Source: Leptospira interrogans
Lineage (GTDB): Bacteria > Spirochaetota > Leptospiria > Leptospirales > Leptospiraceae
Assembly: GCF_900156205.1 (NCBI RefSeq)
Contig: NZ_FTNA01000007.1
Location: 47,719 to 111,718, forward strand
DNA length: 64,000 nucleotides
Direction: 5' to 3'
Shown here piece after piece: positions 11,558-28,725 of this stretch. A program made the position numbers and the translations under genes. Under the pieces are notes generated by a model. The model was given only the letters and a program-made list of their open reading frames with translations, was not told the DNA's origin and did not search any database. The stretch's first letter is position 1. Each line of letters opens with the position of its first letter.

Positions 11558-11956
11558 TTATTTTTTCCTTTTATAGAATTTTAAGCCAGACCATATTTCC
11601 GAAACCGCGCAGACTTTTACGTCCACAATACCTAATTCTAATCCTATTTCACGAACGATATTTTCGTTTAAATCGGTCGGTACTTTTGACGATCCTTTAG
11701 GCCAGGAAATCCAAATCATTCCTTTTTCTGCCAGATTCTCTACTAATTTCGGAAATTGTTTTTTCAATTCTTTGGTTTCTTTTTCAAATATATGCAAATA
11801 TTCTAATGGACGTTTTACGGTTTTGACGATTTTTATTTCTTTAATATGTTCTTTGAGTTCTTTTTGAACTTCTTCCGGAAGGTTCTTAAAATATACCTTC
11901 ATTCCCGCTTTGAGTCCGAGTTTATCCCCCAGAGACTTTCCTGAATATCCCGCCAT
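11558..11956 (-). CDS. DUF3052-family protein
   Basis: A 132-residue soluble protein beginning MAGYSGKSLGDKLGLKAGMK, which is the typical opening of DUF3052 proteins, followed later by GMIWISWPKGSSKVPTDLNE and a C-terminal SEIWSGLKFYKRK. The family is annotated without a firm function. The ATG has AAGGGG about six bases upstream. It is monocistronic, flanked by repeat-bearing gaps. No catalytic residues can be assigned. Confidence 0.8.
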   Translation of the reverse strand: MAGYSGKSLGDKLGLKAGMKVYFKNLPEEVQKELKEHIKEIKIVKTVKRPLEYLHIFEKETKELKKQFPKLVENLAEKGMIWISWPKGSSKVPTDLNENIVREIGLELGIVDVKVCAVSEIWSGLKFYKRKK

Positions 11957-12623
11957 AATTCCCCTTATGTAATTTTCAAATCTTGCACGTGCGCCTGATT
12001 TGATTTTATGTGCTTTCTAAAAAATAAAATATCTAACTTCCTTAATTTCAAAAAATCCATAGATTTTGAAATAACACAATCTGCAAAAACTTGTAAATTT
12101 TCTTAAAATCCATTGTTGATTTTTGGTACTATTTTGATTAGTTTTCGTAGTAATTAACCGTGAGCAGGGCGTAAGAAAACGAGAAATAATTTTCTAAAAA
12201 TATGAGTTCCTACAATTTTAGAATTTGTTTGTAAAATCGTGATTTGCGGGAGTTCCCACAAATTTAGTCACATTACAGATGTTTAAATACTCGATTAGAG
12301 TTCGTATGAGTTCCTACATTCTCAAAACTTATCTGTGAAATCTTAAATTCGTGTTAGTTCCCACAGATTTAGTCACATTACAAATATAAAGGTTTTTTAA
12401 ATACTTTTTCGTAATTCAATTTTCATGGTAGTTCCCACATTAATTTTTAAGACAAACTCCGATTTAAAAGCAAAAGAATTTTTCAAAGTTTGGCAGATTT
12501 TTCTCGTTAAAAATTTATATTAGAGTTGTTGAAAAAATTCCATAGCGGCGATTAACAAAACTACTTCAATCAACTATTTCATAAAACAAAATGGAAAATT
12601 AATTTTTTCAACAAACTTTATTC
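11957..12623. repeat. GTTCCCACA repeat cluster
   Basis: Cores (some as GTTCCTACA) start at 12206, 12252, 12310, 12357 and 12431. The first two and the next two are 46 and 47 bp apart, with similar sequence between them (TTTAGAATTTGT..GTAAAATC). A family A MITE-like element occupies 12521-12620, ending just before the SRPBCC stop codon. Confidence 0.75.
12521..12620. mobile_element. MITE-like element, family A
   Basis: About 100 bp, starting TAGAGTTGTTGAAAAAATTC and ending AATTTTTTCAACAAACTTTA. The interior GATTAACAAAACTACTTCAA is shared with the copies at 5573 and 23687. Confidence 0.75.
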
Positions 12624-13127
12624 TTACTTCGTTTTTTGAATTTTTTGATCTATAAAATCCAGATACTCTTTTATCATCGCGGAATGACCTAAAACAAATT
12701 TAGAAAGAAAACGAAAAATAGGAGAATACACTTTTCCGTTTTCTGTGATTTTTAATTTTGTTCCTTCGGGGACCAGACTCAACTCATAAATCCAAGAACC
12801 GCCAAAAGGTTTATCTTCATCCATAATCTTAGATTCAAGAAACGTATTTTTATGATCTTGGATGAATGAAAAAGTTATCACATCATCGTGAGCATCCATT
12901 TCTTTCCAAGAAGTAGAAGAAATTTCCTCTACTTTTTTTACGTTCTGTCTCCAGGACGGGTATTGTTTAAAATCGCGGATTAATGAATAAACATTTTCAG
13001 GAGGAACTTTGTAAATACGTTCCATAAAAACGGAATGTTCAATTGGCAGACTTGCGCCAATTCCATAAATTGCCAAAACCAAAAGAACTAAAAAAGTCGC
13101 TATGTATATTAGAATTTTATAAATCAT
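12624..13127 (-). CDS. SRPBCC-family (polyketide cyclase/START-like) membrane-anchored protein
   Basis: A 167-residue protein with an N-terminal membrane helix (about residues 4-24) followed by a START/SRPBCC-like domain. The pattern RIYKVPPENVYSLIRDFKQY (39-58), then PSWR and a GSWIYEL strand, is characteristic of polyketide cyclase/dehydrase-like proteins that bind hydrophobic ligands in a deep cavity. The ligand cannot be deduced. The ATG has GGAGG eight bases upstream. Its 3' end abuts a MITE-like element three bases away, so any native terminator has been replaced or was never there. Confidence 0.8.
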   Translation of the reverse strand: MIYKILIYIATFLVLLVLAIYGIGASLPIEHSVFMERIYKVPPENVYSLIRDFKQYPSWRQNVKKVEEISSTSWKEMDAHDDVITFSFIQDHKNTFLESKIMDEDKPFGGSWIYELSLVPEGTKLKITENGKVYSPIFRFLSKFVLGHSAMIKEYLDFIDQKIQKTK

Positions 13128-13163
13128 TGTAAAACCTCCAAATTTAGAAACGAAAATTATACT

Positions 13164-13252
13164 TACTCAAAACTATAAAATAAAATACCCAGTATTTTGT
13201 GCCGAAATAGGGTTTTGCAACAAAAATTTACGGCACTCAATTTTGATAGAGA
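13164..13252. mobile_element. MITE-like element, family B
   Basis: Left end TTACTCAAAACTATAAAATA; right end CACTCAATTTTGATAGAG is partly complementary to it. Interior GTTTTGCAACAAAAATTTACGG resembles the other family B copies. Confidence 0.55.
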
Positions 13253-14012
13253 TCCGTAAAATGGAATTTGTCTCAAAATTTATTGTACTAATTTTACAGA
13301 GGTTATTAAAAATCGCTCACTAAGTTTTAAAATCAATTCCTAATAAAAATGTAAATTTGTAGTAGTTTCCCACAATTGTTTTACAAGAAAACTTTTTGAT
13401 GAAACGTGTTAGCTCCCACAAATTATGTCTATTTAAGACTTATAACAGCTTTTACTAGCATTTAAAATGGTATGGAGTTCCCACATTTAAAAGTTCTACT
13501 ATAAAACCTTGAAGTTTATAATAGCTACTACATTACTAATTTCTAAATAATAAAGTAAACCTAAGCTTTAAACTAAATTCTTATAGTTTACCACTCGGAC
13601 ACATAAAAACGGGCGGTTTTATAAAAATAAAAAAATTCCCTCACCTAAAATCATTGGCTCTTTGAAAAAGATCCTACACTTCAAGAAGTATTAATACACT
13701 CAACGAAATCACTGACGTAAATATCAAAAAATTTTTACTGATCTATATAAAATTAAGTACCCAAACATTTATCTCAAAACGCTATTTCATGTAAGTTCGA
13801 AAAAATCCGACGGGAAAGGGCTCGATGCGAGTAACTGCAAACGCTCTTACAAACTAAAGCCGCCTCGCTTTTACAGACACTCCACAAATCACGTTCTATA
13901 ATAAATTGTAACTTAAAACAAAATATCGTATAACGTTTATTTTATGTAATTGATTAACTGAGCTGAAAGAGATCCAACAACACGCTTCGCTTTTTTTTTG
14001 CAGAATTCACAT

Positions 14013-14104
14013 TAGATTTGTTTAAAAATGAATTCCATCCTTTTCCACTGCATTAAACTGGACAATTGAAGTAGTTTTGCTAAACTCCAATTTCAAAAAA
14101 TCTA
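14013..14104. mobile_element. MITE-like element, family A (degraded)
   Basis: Starts TAGATTTGTTTAAAAATG and ends TTTCAAAAAATCTA. Interior GGACAATTGAAGTAGTTTTGC is in the opposite orientation to the copies at 5573 and 12521. Confidence 0.65.
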
Positions 14105-14163
14105 TTATTGAAGTATAAACTATTTGAGTATCTTTATTTTATAGTTATGAGTAGCGTAGTTAA

Positions 14164-14253
14164 TAGAGTTGTTGAAAAATTAATTCTTGATCTGTTTTCG
14201 TTGTATTGAAGCAATTTTACAAATCCTCACTATGGAATTTTTCAACAACCTTA
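14164..14253. mobile_element. MITE-like element, family A
   Basis: Starts TAGAGTTGTTGAAAAATTAA and ends GGAATTTTTCAACAACCTTA. It lies 60 bp from the previous copy and ends six bases before the sulfatase-like stop codon. Confidence 0.75.
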
Positions 14254-14258
14254 ATCAA

Positions 14259-16664
<2,406 letters not shown>

Positions 16665-16720
16665 GAATCCAGAAAAATCGTTTTGTATCTTGAGACAACA
16701 GAAAAGAACCATTTCTTAGG

Positions 16721-16754
<34 letters not shown>

Positions 16755-16765
16755 GCAAAGGATCA

Positions 16766-17665
<900 letters not shown>

Positions 17666-17668
17666 CAG

Positions 17669-17690
17669 ACAGAACGTTTGTTCTGTTTTT
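17669..17690 (+). terminator. Rho-independent terminator after the hydrolase
   Basis: Stem ACAGAAC (17669-17675), loop GTTT, complement GTTCTGT (17680-17686), then TTTT. It begins four bases after the stop codon. Confidence 0.75.
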
Positions 17691-17706
17691 CGTTAAAAAA
17701 AGCATC

Positions 17707-17744
17707 GACCGGATTCTTCCGTTTTGGTACAATTGAATCCGGTC
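17707..17744. repeat. Hairpin upstream of the MaoC pair
   Basis: Perfect 10-bp arms GACCGGATTC (17707-17716) and GAATCCGGTC (17735-17744) with an 18-nt loop, 37 bp ahead of the first dehydratase start. It may be a leader structure or a second terminator; no T-run directly follows. Confidence 0.5.
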
Positions 17745-17776
17745 AAAGACACTTTTTAAAAACAAACCTCAGGAAC

Positions 17777-18234
<458 letters not shown>

Positions 18235-18235
18235 T

Positions 18236-18652
18236 ATGAGTAAAATTGAATATGATAAAATGGAAGTGGGACAAGAACTTCCTCCTTTAAAAACAGAAGT
18301 AATCACACACGCAAATTTAGTACGTTATGCAGGAGCTTCTGGGGATTTTAATCCAATTCACAATGATCCTGATTTTGCTCGTAAAACTGGATTAGATGGA
18401 ACGATCGCACACGGTATGTATGTAATGGCCCAACTTGGAAGACTTTGCACTTCTTGGGCGGATCAAAAACAGATCAAAGAATTTGGTGTTACGTTTAAAA
18501 ACATGACCAAACCGGGACAAAAACTTACCTGCACCGGAAAGGTAAAACGTAAAAAGGAAGAAAACGGAGAGAAATTAATTACAGTTGCAGTGGAAGCTAC
18601 AGACGATTCCGGAGAAGTAAAATGTTCCGGTGAAATGGTGGTTGTCGCTTAA
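18236..18652 (+). CDS. MaoC-like (R)-specific dehydratase, catalytic subunit (HadB-like)
   Basis: A 138-residue single hot-dog domain with the hydratase-2 motif YAGASGDFNPIHND (31-44), including the catalytic D37 and H42, then AHGMYVMA (59-66). It would reversibly dehydrate (3R)-hydroxyacyl thioesters, in fatty-acid synthesis or a related pathway. It starts one base after the stop of the non-catalytic partner, with AGAGG inside the end of that gene, so translation is probably coupled. Homologues also serve in PHA metabolism (PhaJ); the partner subunit favours a HadAB-type enzyme. Confidence 0.9.
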   Translation: MSKIEYDKMEVGQELPPLKTEVITHANLVRYAGASGDFNPIHNDPDFARKTGLDGTIAHGMYVMAQLGRLCTSWADQKQIKEFGVTFKNMTKPGQKLTCTGKVKRKKEENGEKLITVAVEATDDSGEVKCSGEMVVVA

Positions 18653-19122
18653 CAAACATTACAACTCTTCGAAATTCGAAATCGAAAAAACGACATTCGA
18701 TTTCGAGAAAGTCCTTCATTTACTCTATTTAACATGAGTTCGGTATAGCCGATGCAAAAGCGATTATTATGCTGCGAGCAGCATTGAGTTTGAGAAATTC
18801 CGATTAGAACTCCTAAATGCCTTCCTATGGGGCGGCATTTAGGAATTGGAACATTATGTTGCGACAGTAAGGAACTTGAGTTCAAGAAACTCAATGAAAC
18901 GCTCTCTACAGATCGTGTTTGAAACTTCAGAGAATGCCTCTCGACATTCAGGGAGTCGTTACATTGAGTTTTTTATTCGCCCAAATTTTCAACTGTCGAA
19001 ACTCACGTTATTTACCATTTCGAAAACGAAATAACCTTCATTCGTTTTGATTCAGATCAATCAGCTCCTTCGTTATACATCAAAAAGAATTGACTTTTTC
19101 GTTTAAGGGATACCAATACCTT
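18653..19122. other. Hairpin-rich gap of unusual composition
   Basis: Less AT-rich than the other gaps and free of the GTTCCCACA core. Palindromes: TCGAAATCGA (18676-18685) with TCGATTTCGA (18697-18706); ATGCTGC/GCAGCAT (18769-18784, 2-nt loop); CCTAAATGCC (18812-18821) with GGCATTTAGG (18834-18843). Weak open frames on both strands (18649-18894, 18846-19034) look non-coding. The first palindrome could terminate the dehydratase operon. Confidence 0.5.
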
Positions 19123-19767
19123 ATGCTTTTATCCTATCGTCATATTATTCTCCTGATCTTTTTGTTCTTGGTTCAATGTTCCGCACATCGTCTAACAAAG
19201 GCGGAAGGAACGGCGATCGGAACTCAAAATGAACCGAACGTGATCAACGAACGGAAGATTTCCTATACCGCCTACGTCACGTTAAACGTCGGTAATCTGG
19301 AAGAATCCAGAAACAAAATCAAATCCCTAATCAAAAATTATAAAGGTTTTATAACCCGAAACAGCAAAAAGAACGCCCTCGTTCGTGTGCCTTCCGAAAG
19401 TTTCGAAGTATTTCTTTCCGAATTGAAACAACTTGGCGACGTGGAAAACGAAGAGGTGATCGGTTTGGATATCACCGATTCGTATCGGGACAATCTGATC
19501 AAATTGGAAAGTCTTAAAAAAATAAAAATAAAGTACCAGGATCTGATCGCAAAGGCAGTCAACGTCCAAGATATGCTGGCTATAGAAAAAGAATTGGAAC
19601 GCATCAACGTTGAAATAGAAAAATTGGAAGGAAGCAAACGGGCTTCGGACATGATGGTTCAATATTCGAGTATATACATCAATTTCAACACGGAAAAACC
19701 CGGACCGCTCGGTTGGATATTTTATCTCGGATACAAGGCGATCAAATGGCTTTTTATTTGGGAATGA
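19123..19767 (+). CDS. DUF4349-domain lipoprotein
   Basis: A 214-residue protein with a lipoprotein signal ending LVQC (Cys19), so probably membrane-anchored. The body has the DUF4349 layout: RKISYTAYVTLNV, then IKNYKGFITRN, a VRVPSESFEVFLSEL segment and DITDSYRDNL, a coiled-coil around 125-180 (IEKELERINVEIEKLEG), and a C-terminal hydrophobic stretch GWIFYLGYKAIKWLFIW. The function is unknown. Start chosen at the ATG at 19123, which gives a clean signal peptide; a TTG at 19090 would add 11 residues. Codon use looks a little more GC-rich than in its neighbours, and the adjoining gap is unusual too. Confidence 0.8.
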   Translation: MLLSYRHIILLIFLFLVQCSAHRLTKAEGTAIGTQNEPNVINERKISYTAYVTLNVGNLEESRNKIKSLIKNYKGFITRNSKKNALVRVPSESFEVFLSELKQLGDVENEEVIGLDITDSYRDNLIKLESLKKIKIKYQDLIAKAVNVQDMLAIEKELERINVEIEKLEGSKRASDMMVQYSSIYINFNTEKPGPLGWIFYLGYKAIKWLFIWE

Positions 19768-19836
19768 TACAAGATGGAATGCGGTTCAAATGGGATTTTT
19801 GAATTATTACGAGCAATCTTAGACGCAGCATTTCGC

Positions 19837-21936
19837 CTAACTTCTTTTAACAGAATAAAATTCCACGGCTATGACGGTAATATCGTCGTAACGTGGATTT
19901 TCTCCTCTTGTTAACTCTTCTATTTTAATAATTTCTTGGATTAAATTCTTTAACTCACTTTCTCTTCCTTCATGAAGTGTTTTTGTAATCAGTTCCATAT
20001 TGTGCTGTTTCGTATTTAAAGAATCTTTCATACGATTTTCGATCAAACCATCTGAAAACAATAAAAGCCTAGAACCCGTCGGGAATATAATCGTTTTAGA
20101 AACTATCTCAAGAGATTCAAATAAACCTAATATAGGTCCGGTCTTTTGAAGTAAGGAAGGAAATTCTCCGGGTAACTGTAAAATCTGATCTGGATGTCCT
20201 GCAGACGCATACGTAAATTCTTCTTTTTCCGTATCAATATCTCCAATCATACAAGGAAATATACTTTCCAAAGAATCGAACTTCTTTAAAAATCTAAAAT
20301 TCAATTCCTTAAGAACCTGAGCCGGATTCTCCAAATTTTTCAATTCTTCATATTCTGTTTTTAAAGCCATGGTCATCAAAGAAGCCTGTACTCCGTGACC
20401 TACTGCATCCGCGATCAATACTCTTGTTTTACCGGAAGAAATTTCGGAAATATCCAAAAAATCTCCTCCTACTTTTTCAAGAGGTTTGTATTCATAATAA
20501 AATCGTATTCCTGGAATATTTCGATCCAAAGGAGTCAAAATTTTCCTTTGAACGTTCTGCGCAATCTCCAGTTCTCGGTTGATCTGAATGATGTTATCGT
20601 TCAAAACTCTGGTTCTATCTTCGATCTTTTGAACCAATTGTTCCTTCATTTCGAAAAGTTCCAAGTTAGAAGTCCTAAGATTGAGCGCTAATTCCCTAGT
20701 TTCTGCAAACTTCCTAGATCTTTCGGAGGCGAGTAAAAGGGATTGTAGAAAAACGAAAAATACAAGAGCGTAATGTGAGGTCTGTATACTTCCAGTTTTT
20801 AAAACTCTCGCGTAAAAAAGATCTACGAGCACCGCAATAAAAAGAATTCCGGAACCATAAAGAATATAAGTGTAATTTCTTTCCTTATCAAAATCGATCT
20901 TTAAAATCGTATAAAACAAATAACATATAATTATGATAATAAAATAATGATAAATAGAAATACTCTGATTGTTGAACGTCATATCACCAAACAAGGTCAC
21001 GATGGAAAACAAAATCGAAAATACGACTCCCACGTTGATAAACTTTCGGCTTACATAAGGAGCAAATATTGAACTGAAAAACAAAAGAAAAAACGGAACT
21101 CCTACAGACAAAGTCAAGTGATTGATTTTATGAACCCAGCTCCAAGGGATTTGTGGAAAAAATAACATTAGTATTTTAGAATTTATTAAAGAAGTTCTCA
21201 GACAAATAACTAGGCTATACATTCCAAAATAAAGAGGAGAAACGCTACTTCTCAAATAAAGATATTGGAATATATGATAAATTCCCATAATCAGAAGACT
21301 ACTAAAAGAGAATATATCAAAAAACAATGGAATCGCTTTTGAAACGCCAGCGGAATCAGAAGGCCCGATAGAAATGGGAAGTAAAATTCCAGGCATCGTA
21401 GAAGTATAATTAGAAACAAAAATCTCGATTTGAACTTCATCTTCGTCCGCAAAAAATAAAAAATCTCTTGGTTCGATTCTAGAAACTATCGAGTCTGGAT
21501 CAATGCCCGGAGTACCACATTCACCGATGATTTGTTCATTGATTTTAATTCGATACGCAGATGCAATCGCTCCTAAAGACACAGATAGAATTTTCTTTTT
21601 CCATATCTCAGGAAGAAAAACTTTTAATCTATAAATTCCATAACCAAATTTAGGATAAGTTTGATTGCTTTTGGATTCGTTGGTCCAAGAACCGGGAACT
21701 CCTATAAATTCTACGGAATGATTTTCAATTCCTTTCTCGGGTCCTTGAAGCCAGCTAAATTCCCATTCTCCGTTGAGTTTAGTCATTCCAAAATCGGGAT
21801 CTTGAATTCCTCTGAGATCGATTTTACCTTGGTAGGCTCTGAGTCCATCTCCCGCTTGCCAAGGAGAAGAAATCATAACAAGTATGATCAATGCAAACGG
21901 ACCGATTAAGAAAAAAAATATTTTTGAAAATTGCAT
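19837..21936 (-). CDS. 7TMR-DISM sensor with SpoIIE-type PP2C phosphatase domain
   Basis: A 699-residue membrane protein. An N-terminal helix is followed by an exported sensory domain (about 35-195), then seven membrane helices (about 200-410, 7TMR-DISM), a coiled-coil linker and a SpoIIE phosphatase (about 465-695). The phosphatase metal motifs are intact: VGGDFLDI, DAVGHG, YASAGHP, FSDGLIEN and DDITVIA. It probably dephosphorylates an anti-sigma-factor antagonist of STAS type in response to an extracellular cue. It converges with the DUF4349 gene. A STAS protein lies far away at 56897, so no local partner is visible. The ATG has only a weak ribosome-binding site. Confidence 0.92.
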   Translation of the reverse strand: MQFSKIFFFLIGPFALIILVMISSPWQAGDGLRAYQGKIDLRGIQDPDFGMTKLNGEWEFSWLQGPEKGIENHSVEFIGVPGSWTNESKSNQTYPKFGYGIYRLKVFLPEIWKKKILSVSLGAIASAYRIKINEQIIGECGTPGIDPDSIVSRIEPRDFLFFADEDEVQIEIFVSNYTSTMPGILLPISIGPSDSAGVSKAIPLFFDIFSFSSLLIMGIYHIFQYLYLRSSVSPLYFGMYSLVICLRTSLINSKILMLFFPQIPWSWVHKINHLTLSVGVPFFLLFFSSIFAPYVSRKFINVGVVFSILFSIVTLFGDMTFNNQSISIYHYFIIIIICYLFYTILKIDFDKERNYTYILYGSGILFIAVLVDLFYARVLKTGSIQTSHYALVFFVFLQSLLLASERSRKFAETRELALNLRTSNLELFEMKEQLVQKIEDRTRVLNDNIIQINRELEIAQNVQRKILTPLDRNIPGIRFYYEYKPLEKVGGDFLDISEISSGKTRVLIADAVGHGVQASLMTMALKTEYEELKNLENPAQVLKELNFRFLKKFDSLESIFPCMIGDIDTEKEEFTYASAGHPDQILQLPGEFPSLLQKTGPILGLFESLEIVSKTIIFPTGSRLLLFSDGLIENRMKDSLNTKQHNMELITKTLHEGRESELKNLIQEIIKIEELTRGENPRYDDITVIAVEFYSVKRS

Positions 21937-22875
21937 CTCGAAATCAAATCCGTTCCGAATTAAAATTGAAATTTAGTTCAGTGCCGTCAATTGCATATAG
22001 GAACAGACGCAAGATTAAACTTAAAAAATCTGCAAGATTTGTTTTTTTAAAGAATCCTACGAAAAAAGAAGGCACGACTCTCACAAAAGATAAAATTTAT
22101 TTCCAATTAAAATCAAATACGACTAAACTAAGACTTTTTTGTGAAATTAATTTAATTGAAATGAAACAAAGAAGAATCGGTAATGATTATTAGGTTTCAA
22201 TAATAGAAATGAACTTTGATCTTTTCATTTTTATAATTCAGGAATTCCTATATTTTAAAAATCAACAGGCAAATTTTAGATATTAAAAAGTTTATACTAC
22301 AAATATAAGTTCTTCTTTCTAAAAATCGAATGAACTATCACTGAAAACATAGAAAACAAATCTAGTAAACCTATCTCTGTGATGTAACATTTTCTATTAC
22401 TCAGAACTACAGAATAGAATTCTCATATTTTTGTATTAAAACAGGTTTTATAATTCGCGGTATCTAAAATTCTATAGGAACCAGTAAAAAACCATATCTT
22501 AAAATTTAATCATGAACCTTTTGGTTTGGACAGATAGAGACTTACTACTCGGGCGAATGAAAACAATACCTTGGTGAACTTGTTTTAAAAGTTAGAATGT
22601 GTAAAACCAACAATTCCGGGTTAGGCGTAATTTTTTGAGAACTTCTACGTCTTTGGTAAAATTGTTCATTCATTTTCGGTATCACCTGTATACGTTAGAG
22701 CAGTAAGACAAGATTTTTATAAATGAAAAAACTCTCTATCAAATAACTATACCTCAAAATACACTCATAACTAACCAAGGCAAAATTTGATCGCAAGCAC
22801 AAGTTTTGGAAAATCGATTCTGACTCTTTTTCTGGATTGCGCTCTAAACAATCCGAGTTAGATTCAAAACAATTT
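21937..22875. other. 939-bp gap, AT-rich
   Basis: Intergenic space between the divergent phosphatase and TPR-lipoprotein genes. I see one weak family B-like stretch (22397-22482, with TTACTCAGAACTACAGAATA and AATTCTATAGG near its ends) and nothing else. The 100-codon frame 21891-22193 overlaps the phosphatase start and lacks coding character. Confidence 0.45.
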
Positions 22876-23640
22876 ATGAACCAATTTAAATTTCTTTTAA
22901 TTGCGATCCTTTTAGTTTTATCCATTGTCAACTGCAATAAAAAAGAGCCTATTTCCATTTTGGAAATTAGAGATCTCATCGAAAAACAAAATCTTGTAGA
23001 AGAACTTCGAAAAGCGGAAGAAGATCTCAGGTTGAAAGGCGACAATGCAGCATTACTTTATGTTCGAGGTTGGATTCGTTATTTACAAAAAAACCAAGAC
23101 GCTGCCATGAGCGATTTTAAAAAATGTCTGGGATTTGACCCTAAATCCTTGGATTGCAAAAGAGGACTTGGTCTCATATACGAGTCCAACAAAGAATATA
23201 AAGAAGCCGAATTGGTTTATAAAGAAGCTCTTTCTTTCGCAAAAGAAAAAGGGGCAGACTCAGAAGCTCTCATTCATGAGAATATTGGAATACTTTATCT
23301 CAGACAAAATCTTAGAAAAGAAAGTTTAGAAGAATTCCAAAAAGCAATTTCACTTTCTGATAAAGGGGATGCTTATTACGGTTTCAGTTTGTGTATGATT
23401 ATGGAAGGAAATTCAGAAGGTGCAATTTCTTCTTTAGAAAAAGGTATTTCTAAATCGTTTCGTTCTAAAGCGTTTCAATCAGAATCACACTTTTTATTAT
23501 CTAAATTCTACTTTGAAAAAAGAAAAGACCCAGTAAAAGCAGAATCAGAAATCAAAAAGGCAATCGAAATTTTTCCCCTTCATAAGGAATATCTAGACGC
23601 ATTACAAATTTACATAAAAGAAAGAATTAAGAATTCGTAA
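22876..23640 (+). CDS. TPR-repeat lipoprotein
   Basis: A 254-residue protein beginning [20 protein letters not shown], a lipoprotein signal with Cys20, so it is probably anchored in a membrane. Several TPR units follow: [20 protein letters not shown], then [36 protein letters not shown] and a final [21 protein letters not shown] lipoproteins commonly scaffold envelope complexes; no partner is evident. A TTG at 22837 in the same frame would add 13 residues and spoil the signal peptide, so the ATG at 22876 is preferred. A MITE-like element lies 47 bp downstream. Confidence 0.85.
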   Translation: MNQFKFLLIAILLVLSIVNCNKKEPISILEIRDLIEKQNLVEELRKAEEDLRLKGDNAALLYVRGWIRYLQKNQDAAMSDFKKCLGFDPKSLDCKRGLGLIYESNKEYKEAELVYKEALSFAKEKGADSEALIHENIGILYLRQNLRKESLEEFQKAISLSDKGDAYYGFSLCMIMEGNSEGAISSLEKGISKSFRSKAFQSESHFLLSKFYFEKRKDPVKAESEIKKAIEIFPLHKEYLDALQIYIKERIKNS

Positions 23641-23686
23641 AGAACTTATGTCAAAAATTGAAACATGATAAAAAAATTTTATATAT

Positions 23687-23789
23687 TAGAGTTGTTGAAA
23701 AATTCTCTAGTTCCGATTAACAAAACTGCTTTAATTGACCGTTTCCATAAAATAGAAACAGATGGAGAATTAATTTTTCAACAACTCTA
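23687..23789. mobile_element. MITE-like element, family A (best-preserved copy)
   Basis: 103 bp with inverted ends TAGAGTTGTTGAAAAATTC and AATTTTTCAACAACTCTA, nearly perfect over 18 bases and flanked by TA. The interior differs from the copy at 5573-5675 at only a few positions, suggesting recent spread. Confidence 0.85.
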
Positions 23790-24439
23790 TTTCAAGAAAG
23801 ACAAATACGTTCCCCAAGAATCTAAAAATTGAATTTTAGAATATTCTAAATATTTAATTTAATTCTGGCGTAAAAAAATTAGAAATAATTTTTTAAAAGT
23901 ATGAGTTCTTACATTTTAGAATTTGTTCATAAAATCGTAATTCGCTGGAGTTCCCACATTTCAAAGTTTTACCGTAAAATATAGATTTGTGATAGTTCCC
24001 ACAGATTAAGTCTCATTATAAATTTTTAAATATTAGATTTATTGAAAATTTAATTTTCTTTTGTTTCTTATCCATTAAAGTTAACAAATATTCTCGGTAT
24101 AAGAAATCCATTTTATTCATAGGTCAATTTTTTCGTAAAAAAATAGATGTGGGAACTCATACAAATCGTGGATTTACTAGTTAAACTTTGAAAATTTGTA
24201 GGAACTATTAAGAAATACAAAAAGAATCAGATTTTTGTACAAAACCGCTGTTTTGTAGTCATCATCAAAATTTAAATCCTATTTTAATGTGAATCCGGTG
24301 TGAGTAAAAATCTTCTAAAAGTATGAGTTCCTACATTTCTAGACTTATCGGTAAAATCATACTTTGGTGGTAGTTCCCACATTTAAATCAATCTATAGAG
24401 TTTAGATTCCAACCTTTTTCAGAGCCATGGGTTCCTTAC

Positions 24440-24687
24440 CATAACCAACCCCACAAGTATTTGATCTCAATATAAATCTGTCGGAGTTACGACAAATCCT
24501 CTGTAAAACTTAGTCCCCACCCCACAACGCGATTCATAAAGAGCGTTGTGTTGAGTTTTCCCTATTTTTGGGTGGGGCGGAAAATTTTTCTCTATTAGAA
24601 AAACATACTTTTTGCAAGTAAAAAGACTCATTCTTGTTGGAACACTTGAAAAATGTGCCTTTTTGAGCCCAGAACGGCGATTCATAG
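24440..24687. repeat. Right copy of the ~250 bp inverted repeat
   Basis: The reverse complement aligns with 1-256, including GTGGGGTTGGTTATG, the CACAACGC palindrome and CGCCGTTCTGGGCTC. The two copies face each other across about 24 kb. Confidence 0.85.
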
Positions 24688-24760
24688 AAAGCCCGTTCTG
24701 TTGAGTTCATTTTGATTCTAAAATCCTATTCAACTTGTGGGGTTGGTCCTTACGTAAAAC

Positions 24761-25807
<1,047 letters not shown>

Positions 25808-25911
25808 TTGTTACGCATCTAATTAGAATTTAAGATTTAATCTACAACTATTGTTTGTTAGTTGGGAAAAAAACAAAAAAACTCTACATTTAAGATAGAT
25901 TCCAATTTTTT

Positions 25912-28521
<2,610 letters not shown>

Positions 28522-28584
28522 AAAACCCTAAACAAAGTAACAGAAAATTTTGATTTTGCAAGAATTAATAAACGACTATCATAA

Positions 28585-28614
28585 CTAAACTGAAAATCTA
28601 CATTTTCAGTTTAG
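28585..28614. terminator. Perfect 13-bp hairpin between the ompA-like and phosphatase genes
   Basis: Arms CTAAACTGAAAAT (28585-28597) and ATTTTCAGTTTAG (28602-28614) with a 4-nt loop. It lies downstream of the ompA-like stop and upstream of the phosphatase start, both on the minus strand. No T-run follows, so it may be an operator rather than a terminator. Confidence 0.5.
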
Positions 28615-28725
28615 AAATCAGTTTTAGAAAAACGTATTACTTAACGTTAGTCGATTCTTTTAATGCAACAATGATAATATATTTTATGAAATAACTTTTT
28701 TCTAATAATATTTTATTTTTTTAAC

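Larger units (their letters stand above)
13128..14258. repeat. 1.1-kb repeat-filled gap
   Basis: From left to right it holds a family B element (13164-13252), GTTCCCACA-type cores around 13365-13480, an inverted and degraded copy of the large dispersed repeat (about 13795-13960, with GACGGGAAAGGGCTCGATGCG), and two family A elements (14013-14104 and 14164-14253). No gene is supported. Confidence 0.7.
23641..24760. repeat. 1.1-kb gap: MITE, tandem 45-bp repeats, inverted-repeat copy
   Basis: Holds a family A element (23687-23789), a three-step array of cores at 23905, 23950 and 23995 (exactly 45 bp apart), more cores around 24150-24385, and the right copy of the long inverted repeat (24440-24687). 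Bases near 24033 resemble a family A end. The frame 24467-24685 (minus) is repeat sequence. Confidence 0.75.

Noticed and set aside
18649..19034. Frames 18649-18894 (minus) and 18846-19034 (plus)
   Set aside because: They cover palindromes on both strands and lack starts with ribosome-binding sites.
23890..24390. Possible CRISPR array because of evenly spaced cores
   Set aside because: The repeat core is only ~12 bp and the sequence between cores is conserved rather than unique; no cas genes are present.
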